A DNA stretch of 64,000 nucleotides from VBDM01 sp964430565 (GTDB lineage: Bacteria; Pseudomonadota; Gammaproteobacteria; Burkholderiales; SG8-39), in contig CAYSFD010000020.1 in the NCBI GenBank assembly GCA_964430565.1, positions 83,888-147,887 of the forward strand. The letters are read 5' to 3'. Position numbers and translations under genes: made by a program. The notes beneath the pieces were generated by a model. It searched no databases. It had not been told where the DNA came from and worked only from the letters and a program-made list of their open reading frames with translations. Shown here piece by piece: positions 18,156 to 25,928 of this stretch; positions within the stretch are counted from its first letter, which is position 1; each line of letters starts with the position of its first letter.

Positions 18156-18184
18156 TTGACCGCAATCCGTACAGCCTGTACGGT
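18156..18184 (+). promoter_or_regulatory. Promoter with overlapping operator for Phd/PIN module
   Basis: TTGACC at 18156-18161 and TACGGT at 18179-18184 are 17 bases apart. A perfect inverted repeat, CCGTACA-GCC-TGTACGG at 18167-18183, covers the spacer and -10 region, as expected for autorepression by the antitoxin. Confidence 0.7.
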
Positions 18185-18190
18185 TCGCAC

Positions 18191-18445
18191 ATGTCCCGTT
18201 CAAACCGCAAAGGCGTCGAAGACGCCCGCAGCCAGTTGCCGGCTCTGCTGGCCGAGGCCGAGCGGGGGCGCTCGACGATCATCACGCGTCACGGCCGCGC
18301 TATCGCGGCGATAGTCCCGGTCGACCGCATGACGGCCGGCAAGCGGCAGAAGTCGCTGCTCGCCCTTGCGGGCTCGGGCAGGGGCTTGTGGGGCAAGGAC
18401 AGCAGGAAGACGTTGCGCAAGCTGCGGGACGAGTGGGATCGCTAG
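18191..18445 (+). CDS. Phd/YefM family antitoxin
   Basis: An 84-residue antitoxin. The N-terminal DNA-binding Phd fold is visible as VEDARSQLPALLAEAERGRS followed by IITRHGRAIAAIVPVD; the C-terminal tail (LWGKDSRKTLRKLRDEWDR) would bind the toxin. It overlaps the PIN toxin gene and is preceded by its own promoter/operator. The module lies exactly between serC-tail copies 2 and 3. Confidence 0.9.
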   Translation: MSRSNRKGVEDARSQLPALLAEAERGRSTIITRHGRAIAAIVPVDRMTAGKRQKSLLALAGSGRGLWGKDSRKTLRKLRDEWDR

Positions 18446-18858
18446 CGCAGGCGGATTTGCCCGATGGGTCGCTGGTGCTGGTGGATTCGGCGCCGATCAT
18501 TTACGTCCTCGAGAATTCACCGAGGTTTGCAGCGCGGTTCCGGCCGCTTTTCGAGCGACAGGGCGCCGGCGCGATTCTCTTCGCGGTCACGACGATCACG
18601 ATAGCCGAGGTTCTCACCGGGCCGCTCAGGGCGCGGGAGGAGGCTGTCGCCAGGCGCTATCGCGCGGTGATGGAATCCTGGCAGGTCGTCGGCCTGAACG
18701 GAGATATTGCGGAGAGCGCCGCGCGGTTCCGGGCTGCGCTTTCACTTCGCATGGCGGATGCCATACAGGTCGCAAGCGCCCTGGCGATCGGCGCGGACGC
18801 GCTGGTCACGCATGACCGGGATTTCTCGCGCGTCAAGTCGTTGACGGTATTGGCTTGA
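18433..18858 (+). CDS. PIN-domain toxin (VapC type)
   Basis: A PIN-fold ribonuclease of about 141 residues. Acidic active-site residues: Asp in LVDSAPIIYVLE, Glu in TITIAEVLTGPL, Asp in RMADAIQVASAL and Asp in THDRDFSRV. The start is uncertain; I chose the GTG at 18433, which overlaps the antitoxin end by 13 bases, because homology starts soon after. An upstream ATG at 18388 would lie deep inside the antitoxin gene. Toxicity would come from cleaving tRNA or rRNA, as for VapC proteins. Confidence 0.87.
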   Translation: MGSLAQADLPDGSLVLVDSAPIIYVLENSPRFAARFRPLFERQGAGAILFAVTTITIAEVLTGPLRAREEAVARRYRAVMESWQVVGLNGDIAESAARFRAALSLRMADAIQVASALAIGADALVTHDRDFSRVKSLTVLA

Positions 18859-18902
18859 GATACTCGGCCCGATGCGAGTTGCAGGCTCAGGCGCGTGCGT
18901 TT

Positions 18903-18959
18903 GAGGGGGTGAAGCGGTTGGTGGAGTACATGAGGGTGTTTGAAGCGAAGCGGGGTTGA
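18903..18959 (+). repeat. serC-tail repeat, copy 3
   Basis: 57 bases encoding E-G-V-K-R-L-V-E-Y-M-R-V-F-E-A-K-R-G-stop. It differs from copy 2 at 7 positions and copy 1 at 8. It has no start codon context of its own; upstream sequence is not serC. Confidence 0.9.
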
Positions 18960-19003
18960 ATTTCGAGGGGCTATACTATCGACTCGCGAAAGAGGATTGG
19001 CCG

Positions 19004-19207
19004 ATGAATATGCCCGGAATCGAGTTCTTGCGCGACCGCAAAGGCCGGAGGAAAGCCGTGCTCATCGATCTCAAGAAACACAAGCGGCTTTGGGAAGACC
19101 TTTACGATGCTTATCTCGCCCATACCACTCGCGGCGAACGCCGCGAGTCCCTTGCGCTCGTGAAGCGCCTCGTCGAGGCCCGCGCCAAGCGCAAGACGCG
19201 TGGCTGA
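19004..19207 (+). CDS. Small antitoxin-like protein, unpaired
   Basis: A 67-residue protein, MPGIEFLRDRKGRRKAVLID, then a charged helix (LKKHKRLWEDLYDAY) and a basic C-terminus. This pattern is seen in small proteins annotated as type II antitoxins, normally followed by a RelE-type toxin. Here the following 200 bases hold no complete toxin gene. AAAGAGG precedes the ATG. Possibly the surviving half of a TA pair; the assignment is tentative. Confidence 0.5.
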   Translation: MNMPGIEFLRDRKGRRKAVLIDLKKHKRLWEDLYDAYLAHTTRGERRESLALVKRLVEARAKRKTRG

Positions 19208-19410
19208 CTACACGTACTTGGGTCCCTTGGTTGAAATTCCTATCCTTCCAGAGGTGACCCAAGAAGGGACGCGGCAAGCCCGGCCCGCAGACCACCCGCG
19301 CCTACGAGATGGTGAAGGCCTTCATCGCGCGCAACGTGAACAAGACGTAGACAGTTTCGAAGCCCGCAACCCGCGCGGCTGACCCTTTTCAAACCACAGG
19401 AGAAACACCG
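19208..19410 (+). other. Gene remnants before methyltransferase
   Basis: No complete gene. A GTG at 19200 opens a short frame (ADYTYLGPLVEIPILPEVTQ) that may be the start of a lost partner gene. From 19258 to 19350 another frame reads as a coding-like tail (TTRAYEMVKAFIARNVNKT then stop) with no start. I do not recognise either. Confidence 0.35.
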
Positions 19411-20190
19411 ATGCACCGTATTGCTTTTGCGTTTCTTCTCGCGTGTTCTGCCCCGCTCGCCTTTGCGCAGGCGCAGAAAGCGCCCGCTCCCGCCTACGAG
19501 CCCTCGGTCGGCCAGGAAGGCAAGGACGTCGTCTGGGTGCCGACCCCGCAGGCCCTGGTCGACAAGATGCTCGACATGGCCAGGGTGACGCCGAAGGACT
19601 TCCTCATGGACCTCGGCTCGGGCGACGGCCGCACTGTCATCACCGCCGCCAAGCGCGGCGTGCGCGCGCTGGGCGTCGAGTACAACCCCGACATGGTCGA
19701 GCTCTCCAAGCGCAACGCCGAGAAGGAGGGCGTGGCGAAGCTCGCCACCTTCGTCAAGGCCGACCTGTTCGAGACCGATTTCTCGAAGGCGACCGTGATC
19801 ACGATGTTCCTGCTCCCGGACATCAACCTTCAGCTCCGCCCCAAGATCCTCGACTTGAAGCCCGGCACGCGCATCGTCTCCAACTCCTTCACCATGGGCG
19901 AGTGGATCGCCGACGACACGCAGAACCCGGAAAAATGCGAGAGCTCCTGGTGCACCGCGTTGCTGTGGATCGTCCCCGCCAAGGTGGCCGGCAGCTACAA
20001 GACCTCGCAGGGCGAGCTGACGCTCAAGCAGGAATTCCAGATGCTCTCCGGCACGCTGCGCAACGGAAGCAAGACCTTCGCGCTCGAGGGCAAGGTGCGG
20101 GGCGAACAAATCTCCTTTACCGCCGGCGGCAAGACGTACCAGGGCAGGCTGAACGGCAAGAAGCTGGAGCTGCAGCCCGCGAAGGGATAG
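19411..20190 (+). CDS. Exported class I SAM-dependent methyltransferase-like protein
   Basis: A 259-residue protein with a clear Sec signal peptide (MHRIAFAFLLACSAPLAFA, cleavage near residue 19) followed by a Rossmann methyltransferase domain: DFLMDLGSGDGRTVITAAKR (residues 63-82), VEYNPDMVELSKRNAEKEG, and VITMFLLPDINLQLRPKIL. About 90 C-terminal residues (from KVAGSYKTSQGELTLKQEFQ) look like an added b-rich domain. AGGAGAAA precedes the ATG. SAM is not known to be available in the periplasm, so the role is unclear. It belongs to a recognisable family of predicted exported methyltransferases of unknown substrate. Confidence 0.82.
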   Translation: MHRIAFAFLLACSAPLAFAQAQKAPAPAYEPSVGQEGKDVVWVPTPQALVDKMLDMARVTPKDFLMDLGSGDGRTVITAAKRGVRALGVEYNPDMVELSKRNAEKEGVAKLATFVKADLFETDFSKATVITMFLLPDINLQLRPKILDLKPGTRIVSNSFTMGEWIADDTQNPEKCESSWCTALLWIVPAKVAGSYKTSQGELTLKQEFQMLSGTLRNGSKTFALEGKVRGEQISFTAGGKTYQGRLNGKKLELQPAKG

Positions 20191-20219
20191 GCGGATCGAA
20201 CCGCGCGAGAAGGGCTGAC

Positions 20220-21221
20220 CTACTCCACCGTCACGCCGGTGCTCTTGACCATCTGGGTCCACTTCGCGACTTCGGCGCGGACGTACGCGGCGAACGCGGC
20301 GGCCGGTCCCGGATGCACGTCCATGCCCATGGCCTCGAGGTTCGCCCGGACCTCCGGCAGCGCCAGGGCCTGGTTGACCTCGGCATTGAGTCTTTCCACG
20401 ACGGCCGCGGGCGTCTTCGCCGGCGCGAAAATTCCCACCCACGAGCGTTCCTCGTACCCGGGGAAACCGAGTTCCGCGACGGTGGGAACATCGGGCAGTA
20501 CAGCGACGCGTTTCAGACTCGCCACCGCCAGCGCCTTCATCTTTCCCTGCTTGATATAGGGCAGCGCGTTCGACGAGCTGCTCAGCACCGTGACCTGGTT
20601 GCCCAGTACGGCCACCGTGGCGGGACCGCCGCCCTTGAAGGGCACGTGCACGGCGTCCAGACCCGAGGCCACGCGGAACAGGTAATCGGCCGAGATATGC
20701 GATGACGTCCCGATGCCCGCCGTCGCGTAGGTCAGCCGAGCGCCCGCAGACATGCGGATCAGGTCGCGCAGGTCCTTCGCCGGGTGCGAAACGAGGACGG
20801 CGAACAATCCGGGCGTGGAGCCGGTGTTGGCGACCGGCGCCAGGTCTTTCAGGAAGTCGAATCCCGGATTGTCGTAGAGCGTCACGTTGATCGCGCTCGC
20901 CGCGGTATGGGCGAGCAGCGTGTAGCCATCCGCGGCGGACTCGGCCACGAACTTGGCGGCGATATTGCCCCCGGCTCCGGGGCGGTTTTCCACTACGAAC
21001 GCCTGCCCCAGCCTGTCGCCCAGCTTCTGCCCGATGACCCTCGCCACGGTGTCGGCGAAACCTCCGGGCGCGAAGGCGACGACGAGGCGCACCGGCTTGG
21101 CCGGGTAGGCCGGTTGAGCGGCCGCTTCGGGCGCGGCGGCGACCACGGCGGCCGCGACCAGGATGCGCGCCACGGCGCCGCAGATCTTTCCGGTTCTCGC
21201 AGGCATGGGTGTCCGGGCCAA
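20220..21221 (-). CDS. Bug/TctC family periplasmic solute receptor
   Basis: A 333-residue receptor with an N-terminal signal (ARILVAAAVVAAAPEAAAQ). Motifs: YPAKPVRLVVAFAPGGFADT, VVENRPGAGGNIAAK, TYATAGIGTSSHISADYLF, AVHVPFKGGGPATV and LPDVPTVAELGFPGYEERSW. It is last in a run of four minus-strand genes (Bug receptor, VOC protein, lipoprotein, Bug receptor). An internal ATG at residue 6 is an alternative start. No permease gene is adjacent. Confidence 0.9.
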   Translation of the reverse strand: MARTPMPARTGKICGAVARILVAAAVVAAAPEAAAQPAYPAKPVRLVVAFAPGGFADTVARVIGQKLGDRLGQAFVVENRPGAGGNIAAKFVAESAADGYTLLAHTAASAINVTLYDNPGFDFLKDLAPVANTGSTPGLFAVLVSHPAKDLRDLIRMSAGARLTYATAGIGTSSHISADYLFRVASGLDAVHVPFKGGGPATVAVLGNQVTVLSSSSNALPYIKQGKMKALAVASLKRVAVLPDVPTVAELGFPGYEERSWVGIFAPAKTPAAVVERLNAEVNQALALPEVRANLEAMGMDVHPGPAAAFAAYVRAEVAKWTQMVKSTGVTVE

Positions 21222-21257
21222 AAGGCCGTCAGGATAGCCGAAACCGCCGCGCCCTGA

Positions 21258-22199
21258 TCACTCCGCCGAAAACGTTTGGGTAACGGCCTTGGCGACGACG
21301 TTGGGGCTGATCGGGTCGGTGTGGGGAAATTGTTTGCCCGGCACCGGCTTGCCCGCCGCATCCCTGTAGACGGATTTCCATTCGTCGACCTCGACGACGT
21401 ACGACCCTCGCTGAAGGTATATCCGCTGTCCGCCGCCCTTGGGGTTGTTCTTGTCGGCTGTTTTCACGACGGCGAGAGTTACACCGGGCTGCGCCTGAGG
21501 TTTCTTGTCTCTCCATTCGTCGCGCATCATCACGCTGTACAGCGCGATAGCCGCTTCGCGGTTGTGAGCGCGGTACACCACCACGTCCAGCTGGTGATCC
21601 ATGGGCGTGAACCTGTTGTCCGAGGCGATCTGCATGCTGACCACGGAACGAACACGCGTCTTGAGCGCCGCCTCGACCCGGGGACTGCTGGCGGGAGTGG
21701 CCGCCGGGCTCATGGCGGCTTTCTTGACTTTGCCGTACCGAAGCCCGGGATATCTTGACGCGGAAAACAGCGATTGCCAGAAAGGGGTCAGATTCGGCAT
21801 GCCGGACTTATCCAGAGTCTGGGCTTTCGGCTCACGTGGGGCCGGATCTGCCTTGCCGGTTTTCTTCGGAGCCGGGGCTGCTCGCTCCTGTTCGATCCGA
21901 TTCGGGACCGGAGCGGGTTTGGCGATCTTTTCGGGGGCTCGGGTCTCCGGGCCTTCTTTCGGCCGGAGCGCGGAGGCGCCGGGTTCCTTGCCGCTGGGCG
22001 CAGTGCGCTCGCTGCTTTCTCTTGCGCAATATCGCACCGGTTGATCTTGGTAAGTGCAATTCATGCCCTTGGGGCCGCACACCCTTACCGATTCCACCCG
22101 CGTGCCCCATTCTTCGCAGGGGGTGCCGGCGCAGCCCGAGAGCAGGATCGCGGGCAGCGCAAGAGTCAGGGTGCCGATCGCGCGCAGCAGGGGTGCCAT
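21258..22199 (-). CDS. Hypothetical lipoprotein
   Basis: A 313-residue protein of unknown function. From the ATG at 22199 it has a signal peptide MAPLLRAIGTLTLALPAILL ending in lipobox SGC (Cys 23), then a Cys-containing segment (PCEEWGTR, VCGPKGMNC, YCARES), a low-complexity Pro/Glu/Lys region (about 60-135), and a C-terminal domain (about 160-313) with VVSMQIASDNRFTPMDHQLD and QRIYLQRGSYVVEVDEW. A longer frame starting 13 codons upstream lies over the VOC gene end. It is two bases downstream of the VOC gene, so co-transcribed. Confidence 0.7.
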   Translation of the reverse strand: MAPLLRAIGTLTLALPAILLSGCAGTPCEEWGTRVESVRVCGPKGMNCTYQDQPVRYCARESSERTAPSGKEPGASALRPKEGPETRAPEKIAKPAPVPNRIEQERAAPAPKKTGKADPAPREPKAQTLDKSGMPNLTPFWQSLFSASRYPGLRYGKVKKAAMSPAATPASSPRVEAALKTRVRSVVSMQIASDNRFTPMDHQLDVVVYRAHNREAAIALYSVMMRDEWRDKKPQAQPGVTLAVVKTADKNNPKGGGQRIYLQRGSYVVEVDEWKSVYRDAAGKPVPGKQFPHTDPISPNVVAKAVTQTFSAE

Positions 22200-22201
22200 G
22201 T

Positions 22202-22858
22202 CTACGCCAACCCCACGAACCCGACATACACCCCGCACGCGTGCTCAGGCATCACGAGCATCGCCTGCTCGCCGGTGTTGCGAATTCCCCGCGCCGGCGG
22301 CGGGACGCCGTGGTCGGCGATCCACTTCGCGGCGGCGTCCATGCTGTTGGTGCGATACAGGATCTGGAACGGTCCCGGGCCGCGGCGGGCGAGGGCGTCG
22401 GCGCAGATGCCCGGCGCGATGGGATGGGCGAGGCCGAGGCCGGTCGGGCCGAGCAGGTAGATCGCCATGTCGGCGTGGATGACGGTGCCGCGCTCCATCT
22501 TGGGCGCGACGCCGAGGACGCGGGTGTATTTCTCGACGGCGGCGGCGAGGTCGGTCACCGCGATGTAGACGCGCTCGATGCGCAGCACGCCGTTGGGGTG
22601 GCGGCCCGGGGTTGAAGCGTTCCCTTGCTGGATGAGCTTGATGTAGTCGGCGCTGCCGCGAGCGGAGTCGGCGGCAAGGTCGTCGCTCGTGAGGGCGATC
22701 GACTGTATACCCTCCTTGGCGCGCACGAGCTGGAGATGATCGCCGTCCGTCCGGGCGACGCCGTGCTCGTCGACGTCGAAGCCGATGCGCCGGTAGGCGT
22801 CGATCCCGGCCCGGAGGTCCGCGGCGCCGATCGCGACGTGGGCGATGCGCGTGAGAAT
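22202..22858 (-). CDS. VOC (glyoxalase-like) domain protein, probable ATT start
   Basis: A vicinal-oxygen-chelate protein of about 218 residues with two bab-bb-b halves: TRIAHVAIGAADLRAGIDAY then GFDVDEHGVARTDGDHLQLV, and RIERVYIAVTDLAAAVEKYT then ERGTVIHADMAIYLLGP. Homology extends 44 codons upstream of the first GTG (22726), and no ATG, GTG or TTG is in frame there. The best start is an ATT at 22858, seven bases after the upstream Bug receptor stop, suggesting coupling. Substrate unknown. Two bases separate it from the lipoprotein gene. Confidence 0.75.
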   Translation of the reverse strand: MLTRIAHVAIGAADLRAGIDAYRRIGFDVDEHGVARTDGDHLQLVRAKEGIQSIALTSDDLAADSARGSADYIKLIQQGNASTPGRHPNGVLRIERVYIAVTDLAAAVEKYTRVLGVAPKMERGTVIHADMAIYLLGPTGLGLAHPIAPGICADALARRGPGPFQILYRTNSMDAAAKWIADHGVPPPARGIRNTGEQAMLVMPEHACGVYVGFVGLA

Positions 22859-22865
22859 GGCCGCG

Positions 22866-23837
22866 CTACTCCGCCTGGATCTTCGCGCGCTGCACGATGT
22901 CGCGCATGCGTTTCAGCCCGTCCTGGGTCCACTGCGTCACCGTCGCGGGCGGCGAGCCGATCGGCTCCAAGCCTTGAGCGATCAGCTTGTCGCGCACTTC
23001 GGGCGTCTTGACCGCCTTGACCAGCTCGGCGTTCAGTCGGTCGACGATCTGCGTTGGCGTGCCCAGCGGCACGACGAACGACGCCCAGGTGCGCCACTCG
23101 AACCCGGGCACGCCGGCCTCGGCCATGGTGGGCACCTCGGGCAGGAGCGGCGAGCGGGCCGCGCCCGGCACCCCGAGCGCGCGCATGCGCCCGTCGAGGA
23201 TATACGGCCGCACGATCGACACCGCGCTGAAATGCGCCTGCACCCGGCCCGACATCACGTCGACCGCGGCCTGCGTCGCGCCGCGGTACGGAATGTGCAC
23301 GACGTCGATGCCCGTCGCCGCCTTGAACGCCTCCATCGCGACGTGCTGCGGGCTGCCGTTGCCGCCCGAGGAGTAGTCGAGCTTCCCGGGCCGGCTTTTC
23401 GCCAGCGCGACGAACTCGGGCACCGTCTTCGCCGGCAAGTCGTTGTTCACCACCATCACCCAGGTGATCGCCGCCACCACGCCCACCGGCACGAAGTCCT
23501 TCACCGGGTCGTACGCCACCTGCCGGATGTTCGGAATCATCGTGAGGATGCTGTCGTTCAGCACGCCGACGGTGTAGCCGTCGGGCGCGGCGCGCTTCAC
23601 CCGCTCGGCGCCGATCGACCCGGCCGCGCCGGGCTGGTTCTCGATCACGATCTGCTGGCCCATGTTCTCGCTCATCTTCTGCGCGACGATGCGGATCATC
23701 ACATCGACCGCGCTGCCAGCCTGCAGCGGCATCACGGCCAGGATCGGCTTCGCGGGGTATTGCTGAGCCGCGCAGGGCAGCGCGAGCGTGAGCAGCGCTG
23801 CGCCCGCCACAAACCGGATTAGTCCTTGCGTCTTCAT
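22866..23837 (-). CDS. Bug/TctC family periplasmic solute receptor
   Basis: A 323-residue receptor. The ATG at 23837 has GAGGAAG upstream and gives signal MKTQGLIRFVAGAALLTLAL, cleavage near CAA-QQ. Motifs: YPAKPILAVMPLQAGSAVDV, VIENQPGAAGSIGAE, DYSSGGNGSPQHVAMEAF, VVHIPYRGATQAAVDVM and LPEVPTMAEAGVPGFEW. It heads the minus-strand unit Bug-VOC-lipoprotein-Bug and is divergent from serA. Co-expression with a VOC enzyme hints at uptake and processing of one substrate, but this is inference. Confidence 0.9.
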   Translation of the reverse strand: MKTQGLIRFVAGAALLTLALPCAAQQYPAKPILAVMPLQAGSAVDVMIRIVAQKMSENMGQQIVIENQPGAAGSIGAERVKRAAPDGYTVGVLNDSILTMIPNIRQVAYDPVKDFVPVGVVAAITWVMVVNNDLPAKTVPEFVALAKSRPGKLDYSSGGNGSPQHVAMEAFKAATGIDVVHIPYRGATQAAVDVMSGRVQAHFSAVSIVRPYILDGRMRALGVPGAARSPLLPEVPTMAEAGVPGFEWRTWASFVVPLGTPTQIVDRLNAELVKAVKTPEVRDKLIAQGLEPIGSPPATVTQWTQDGLKRMRDIVQRAKIQAE

Positions 23838-23916
23838 CGTGGCTTCCTCCCGTGGAGTCGGCGCAGAGGATAGCACCTCAGGTGGTCGTGGTGGTTGGAG
23901 AGGGTGCGGCGGTATG

Positions 23917-23934
23917 GTTTATGATTCGCGAATG
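23917..23934 (+). promoter_or_regulatory. -10/start motif of serA, shared with pheA
   Basis: GTTTATGATTCGCGAATG, identical to 25928-25945 before pheA. TATGAT (23920-23925) is a good -10 element placed six bases before the ATG, which would give a leaderless mRNA. ATTCGCGAAT inside it is a perfect palindrome. Confidence 0.5.
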
Positions 23935-25116
23935 ACCGCGAAGAAATTCGAAATCCTGGTGCTCAATCAGATCTCGCAGATCGGCTTGAAGCGCTTTCCG
24001 GCGGAGGGTTACCACATCGTCAAGGACGCCGCGCATCCGGACGCGATTCTGGTGCGTTCGCAGGACATGAACGCGATGAAGATTCCCGAGAGCGTGCGCG
24101 CGATCGGCCGCGCCGGCGCCGGCACGAACAATATCCCGGTAAAAACCATGAGCGAGCGCGGCGCGCCGGTATTCAACGCTCCCGGCGCGAACGCCAACGC
24201 GGTGAAGGAGTTGGTGCTCGCCGGGATGCTGATGGCCGCCCGCAATCTGGTTCCGGCGGTCCGGTTCGTACACTCGCTCAACTGCGACGACGACACGCTC
24301 GCGAAGCGCGTCGAGGCGGAGAAGAAGCAATTCGCCGGTATCGAACTGCCTCAGCAGACTTTAGGAGTCATCGGCCTGGGCAAGATCGGCAGCCTGGTCG
24401 CCGACGCCGCGATCAAGCTCGGCATGAACGTGCTCGGCTACGACCCCGAGATCACGGTCGACGCCGCGTGGGGCCTGCCCTCGCAGGTGAAGAAGGCGCA
24501 TTCGATCGAAGAAATCCTCAAGGCGAGCCAGTTCGTCACGCTGCACGTTCCGCTTCTGGCGGTGACCAAGCATCTGATCAACGCGAAAAACCTGGAGCTG
24601 ATGCAGCCGGGAGCCATCCTGCTCAACTTCTCGCGCGAGGAAATCGTGGATGTCAGGGCGGTTGCGGCGGCGCTCGCCTCCAAGAAGCTCAAATACTATG
24701 TGACCGACTTCCCGGCGCAGCCGCTGTGCGAGAACCCCGCCGTCATCGCGCTGCCGCACCTGGGCGCCTCGACCCGGGAAGCGGAGGACAACAGCGCCGT
24801 CATGGTCGTGGACCAAGTGCGCGACTACCTCGAGAACGGCATCATCCAGAACGCCGTCAACTTTCCCGACGTCGTCATGGGGCGCGAGTCGCCGTACCGC
24901 GTCGCGATCGCCAACGCCAACGTGCCGAACATGCTGGGCCAGATGTCGAGCGCCATGGCCACGGCGGGCTTGAACATCCACAACATGATCAATCGCTCAA
25001 AAGGCGAGATGGCCTATACGCTGGTCGACGTGGACAGCGCGGTGAACGAGGGACTCGTCGAAGGCCTCGCGCGCATCAAGGGCGTGCTGGCGGTGCGCTA
25101 TCTGCCTTCATCCTGA
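23932..25116 (+). CDS. serA: D-3-phosphoglycerate dehydrogenase
   Basis: NAD-dependent oxidation of 3-phosphoglycerate to 3-phosphohydroxypyruvate, the first step of serine synthesis; 394 residues with a C-terminal ACT domain (about 320-394, from YRVAIANANVPNMLGQMSSA). The Rossmann motif is LGVIGLGKIGSLVADAA; catalytic residues are Arg and Glu around the NFSREEIVDV segment and His in ALPHLGASTREAED. I took the ATG at 23932; ATG 23914, six codons upstream, is possible. It supplies the substrate of SerC, whose gene is 7 kb upstream beyond the accessory block. Confidence 0.94.
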   Translation: MTAKKFEILVLNQISQIGLKRFPAEGYHIVKDAAHPDAILVRSQDMNAMKIPESVRAIGRAGAGTNNIPVKTMSERGAPVFNAPGANANAVKELVLAGMLMAARNLVPAVRFVHSLNCDDDTLAKRVEAEKKQFAGIELPQQTLGVIGLGKIGSLVADAAIKLGMNVLGYDPEITVDAAWGLPSQVKKAHSIEEILKASQFVTLHVPLLAVTKHLINAKNLELMQPGAILLNFSREEIVDVRAVAAALASKKLKYYVTDFPAQPLCENPAVIALPHLGASTREAEDNSAVMVVDQVRDYLENGIIQNAVNFPDVVMGRESPYRVAIANANVPNMLGQMSSAMATAGLNIHNMINRSKGEMAYTLVDVDSAVNEGLVEGLARIKGVLAVRYLPSS

Positions 25117-25192
25117 ACGCCACTCGACCCCGACGACGGGCGCTGTTTTCTTCTGACGGCGAAGGAATTGATGCAGGCGGCGCGACTCGGTC

Positions 25193-25221
25193 TTTCCAAA
25201 TCATACCCAATTAGGTATAAT
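25193..25221 (+). promoter_or_regulatory. Promoter of HigBA-type module
   Basis: TATAAT at 25216-25221 with TTTCCA 17 bases upstream. ATACC and GGTAT flank CAATTA as a short inverted repeat overlapping the -10, a likely operator. The GTG start is only seven bases past the -10, implying a leaderless transcript. Confidence 0.6.
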
Positions 25222-25228
25222 CCTGCCG

Positions 25229-25612
25229 GTGCGAGAGCGTAGACCCAAGGAAGAAAAACCGCTTCACTGGGTCGGTTCCGCAAAAAGGGACCTGCTCGGT
25301 TTCCCCGAGCAAGTCGTGGACGATGTGGGCTTTGCGTTGGGCGTGGTCCAGTATGGCGGCCATCCGCCCTCGGCCAAGCCTTGGAAGGGGCTCGGGCCCC
25401 GGGTGTTCGAGATCGTCGAGAACGACGGATCGGGGACCTACCGGGCGGTGTACACGGTGCGTTTCCACAAAGCGGTGTACGTGCTGCACGCTTTTCAGAA
25501 GAAGTCGCCTTCGAGCATCCGGACGGCGCAAACCGATGTCAGGCTCGTGGCGAGGCGGCTCGCGGAAGCAACGAAAGACTATGAGGAACGCTATGGCAAA
25601 GAAGCGGATTGA
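25229..25612 (+). CDS. RelE-like toxin, Gp49/HigB family
   Basis: A 127-residue toxin of the phage-derived Gp49/HigB family. Signature: LHWVGSAKRDLLGFPEQVVD, KPWKGLGPRVFEIVENDGSG then YRAVYTVRFHKAVYVLHAFQ and KKSP. Toxin-first order, followed by an XRE antitoxin overlapping by 20 bases, is typical of higBA. Start GTG at 25229. It would be an mRNA-cleaving toxin at the ribosome. Confidence 0.9.
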   Translation: MRERRPKEEKPLHWVGSAKRDLLGFPEQVVDDVGFALGVVQYGGHPPSAKPWKGLGPRVFEIVENDGSGTYRAVYTVRFHKAVYVLHAFQKKSPSSIRTAQTDVRLVARRLAEATKDYEERYGKEAD

Positions 25613-25928
25613 AGTGGAAGCGGGAAGCGGTGATGTGTTCACCGATCTTGGCTACGCCGACGCAAAAGAGCGCCGGCTGAAGGTGCGTCTGGCGCTGGAG
25701 GTGAATCAAGTCCTCGCGAAGCGCGGACTGCCCCAGGCGCAGGCGGCGAAGCTTCTCGGGCTCCGCCAGCCGCACGTGTCGGACCTGGTTCGCTACCGGC
25801 TCAACCGGTTCTCGGTCGAGCGCCTGATGGAATTCCTGACCCTGCTGGGCAAGGACGTGGAGATTCGGATCACGCAAAGGCCCGCGCGAAGGTCCTCATC
25901 GTCGGTGCGCGTGCATCACGTCGCATAG
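25593..25928 (+). CDS. XRE-family antitoxin, HigA-like
   Basis: A 111-residue antitoxin with a helix-turn-helix of the HTH_37 type: LALEVNQVLAKRGLPQAQAA, KLLGLRQPHVSDLVRYRLNR, FSVERLMEFLTLLGKDVEIR. The ATG at 25593 (MAKKRIEVEAG) has GAGGAA upstream and overlaps the toxin end. It represses its own promoter with or without toxin. Its stop lies in the putative promoter of pheA, so the module is inserted tightly between serA and pheA. Confidence 0.9.
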   Translation: MAKKRIEVEAGSGDVFTDLGYADAKERRLKVRLALEVNQVLAKRGLPQAQAAKLLGLRQPHVSDLVRYRLNRFSVERLMEFLTLLGKDVEIRITQRPARRSSSSVRVHHVA

